Of a stretch of 64,000 bases of DNA, positions 62,461-64,000 are shown in pieces. This stretch comes from Strongylocentrotus purpuratus. Taxonomy: Eukaryota; Echinodermata; Echinoidea; Camarodonta; Strongylocentrotidae. A model generated the notes under the pieces. It searched no databases. It was not told where the DNA came from and saw nothing but the letters and a program-made list of their open reading frames with translations. The position numbers were made by a program, and so were the translations under genes. The first letter of the stretch is position 1; every line of letters begins with the position of its first letter. Where the stretch lies: the NCBI RefSeq assembly GCF_000002235.5, contig NW_022145604.1, positions 675,097 to 739,096 on the forward strand, written 5' to 3'.

Positions 62461-62727
62461 TGAGAAAAAAAAAGGGTTAAATATACGGGAGATAGATAGA
62501 TAGATACAAAGAGAGAGAGAGAGAGAGAATTGGGATGAATACTAAGAGGAAGCTGATGGTTGTGATAACGCTGAAGACGAAGAAGAGACCGAACACAGAA
62601 AAAACTAAGGGAAAATTTGTTTTTTGTTTTGCATCTTGGTAAAAGGTTGTCATTCTCTTCCCTCACTGTCGGTGAGCCTCTTTCACTAAGGTTTGAGGTC
62701 AAAACATCATCAATCAGTGGTCCAATT

Positions 62728-64000
62728 GACCTTTCATCCTCACACACTCAAGATGGAACATTTGCCTTTGATTTAAATCGATTTTAAAAGACAAACGTCT
62801 TTACAAACCAGATGGAAAAGCATCTAAAGGACAGGAACAAGCCGCCGTACTTCAAAATCGACAGCTGAATGGTCTTCTAATTCCATGACGGATGTCATAT
62901 TTCCAGCTGACCTGAATACAATGTAAGAAAAAACCCTCACATCAACAACAAAATACAAAAGAGTACATACAGAGTTCTGATACAGATGAAACTTACGTGT
63001 TAACATATCATAGTATAACAATGTAGCGTAAAGAGTATTACTTTTTGAAAATGTCTCGTATTGTTCCGGTTACGGGTCTGGTTGATCATAAGCAATTACC
63101 AGATAACATCCATGAAAAAACAACAACACTTTTACCAAGTTGAACGACCATTCATCAAGCCTAAATTCCAACAAAACTTGATTTCAATGCCATATGACAC
63201 CTTGATATATCTTTTAGTCAATAAGAGAGTAACAAATGTGCTACCAGAGCTCCTATTGTATCATTATTGACAGGAAAAGAGTGCATGACAGACAGTAATA
63301 TGCCATCATAAAGCAGGACATCAGATAAATCACACCAGTTTAAACTCATTATATAGGAGAGAGCAAAGAAACACAATATTTTATGGACGGAAATATCGGA
63401 ACAATAAGGAGTCATCTCTATTGCGTCATTACTTATTTTAAGATAATTAGCGCACAAAACCCACATGACTTTATAGTGTACATCAAAAATCAACTTACCA
63501 ATAGCTAATGAAATCCTTTGTCAGAGAAATGACAACTTTCTGTTAAAACGGGCATGAGTTTATTGTCTTTATGAGATTTCCTTAGTACCATCTTTGAACC
63601 AAACGGCAGGTCACACATTTCCTATTCTAGCAGAACAGTGGGTTAAAAACGATGTCCTCTCTTCTGCACAATAAATGAGAATCCTATGATAGAATTAAGG
63701 ATCGACCTGGTTTGGCTTGAACGATATACATCCAGCCTGTTCTAATTATAAAATCATTCCTTTAAGCACTTGTCAATCTGACTAGATTTTTCCAGATCGG
63801 TAGATCGATATGGCCTTGATTTAAGTAAGGATATTATGTTCTGAGGGAAACGGAACGAGAACGTAACATGATCGTGATATGCGTGTGATACACAGAGATC
63901 TAATTCAATGAATTCACCCCAACCATCACGCTTTCTTTGAGAACAGTTTTCAACAGGGTAAAACAGGGACACAGTTACAATTTGGGGCACGTATCTCGTT
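62728..64000. other. No gene or repeat recognised
   Basis: AT-rich sequence with short open frames on both strands that show no family motif. Confidence 0.5.

Larger units (their letters stand above)
61463..62727 (+). repeat. Tandem segmental duplication of about 0.5 kb
   Basis: Unit 1 (about 61463-61980) and unit 2 (about 61981-62727) share their start (ACTCC TTCTCTATCAC), a GA-rich middle, and an end block with CACTGTCGGTGAGCCTCT-type sequence and CATCAATCAGTGG. Unit 2 is longer because of a short insertion (62038-62173) and GA-repeat growth including a palindrome. Frames on the minus strand (61726-62013 and 62427-62747) are the duplicated copies of one low-complexity frame. Confidence 0.82.

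Overview
The window looks like animal genomic DNA, most likely from an echinoderm and quite possibly a sea urchin. The gene it carries is split by introns, intergenic space is long, and there is a dense mix of short inverted-repeat transposons, tRNA-derived SINEs, LINE tails, microsatellites and many long poly-G/poly-C runs. The species assignment is an inference from repeat style and the type of receptor; nothing here proves it. There is no bacterial or organellar content.

Only one convincing protein-coding gene is present. It is a three-exon class A G-protein-coupled receptor on the + strand: exon 1 at 37326-37700, exon 2 at 48933-49068, exon 3 at 57092-57708. The exons join in frame through consensus GT-AG sites into a 375-residue receptor with all seven membrane segments and the hallmark residues. 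Sequence features and intron positions best fit the kisspeptin receptor (GPR54)-like group. Introns of 11,232 and 8,023 bp are filled with repeats. A LINE remnant ends only about 40 bases before the exon 3 acceptor and carries a frame-compatible cryptic acceptor.

The left third (1-15 kb) has no supported gene. It holds TTAA-flanked MITEs (472-847, 3065-3409), a hairpin-forming foldback (5328-5466), an 8-bp-TSD MITE (8096-8438) and two copies of a possible mariner-type fragment (5953, 12050). Next comes a LINE reverse-transcriptase 3' relic on the minus strand (15046-15540). It is followed by the most striking object in the window: a 3,030-bp element (15876-18905) with perfect 16-bp terminal inverted repeats and an exact 8-bp target-site duplication. 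Its body is largely a minisatellite of about 17 units, each with a GC hairpin and a poly-G run, including a recent duplication of a four-unit block.

At 23.6-27.0 kb two related copies of a repeat of about 1.5 kb lie in tandem, each carrying a tRNA-like B box and several perfect CRE motifs. Between 27 and 37 kb there are only scattered SINEs and simple repeats. Intron 1 carries a TTA-flanked CpG-rich MITE (40412-41082), a TTAA-flanked element (45911-46645), a LINE tail and a 5-bp-TSD MITE (47080-47230). Downstream of the gene are a long palindrome (about 58753-58930) and a tandem duplication (61463-62727) in which one copy has taken a short retroposed insertion whose empty site survives in the other copy.

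I found no operon-like or defence-like system. The most interesting material is transposon biology and its possible effect on splicing and regulation of the receptor.
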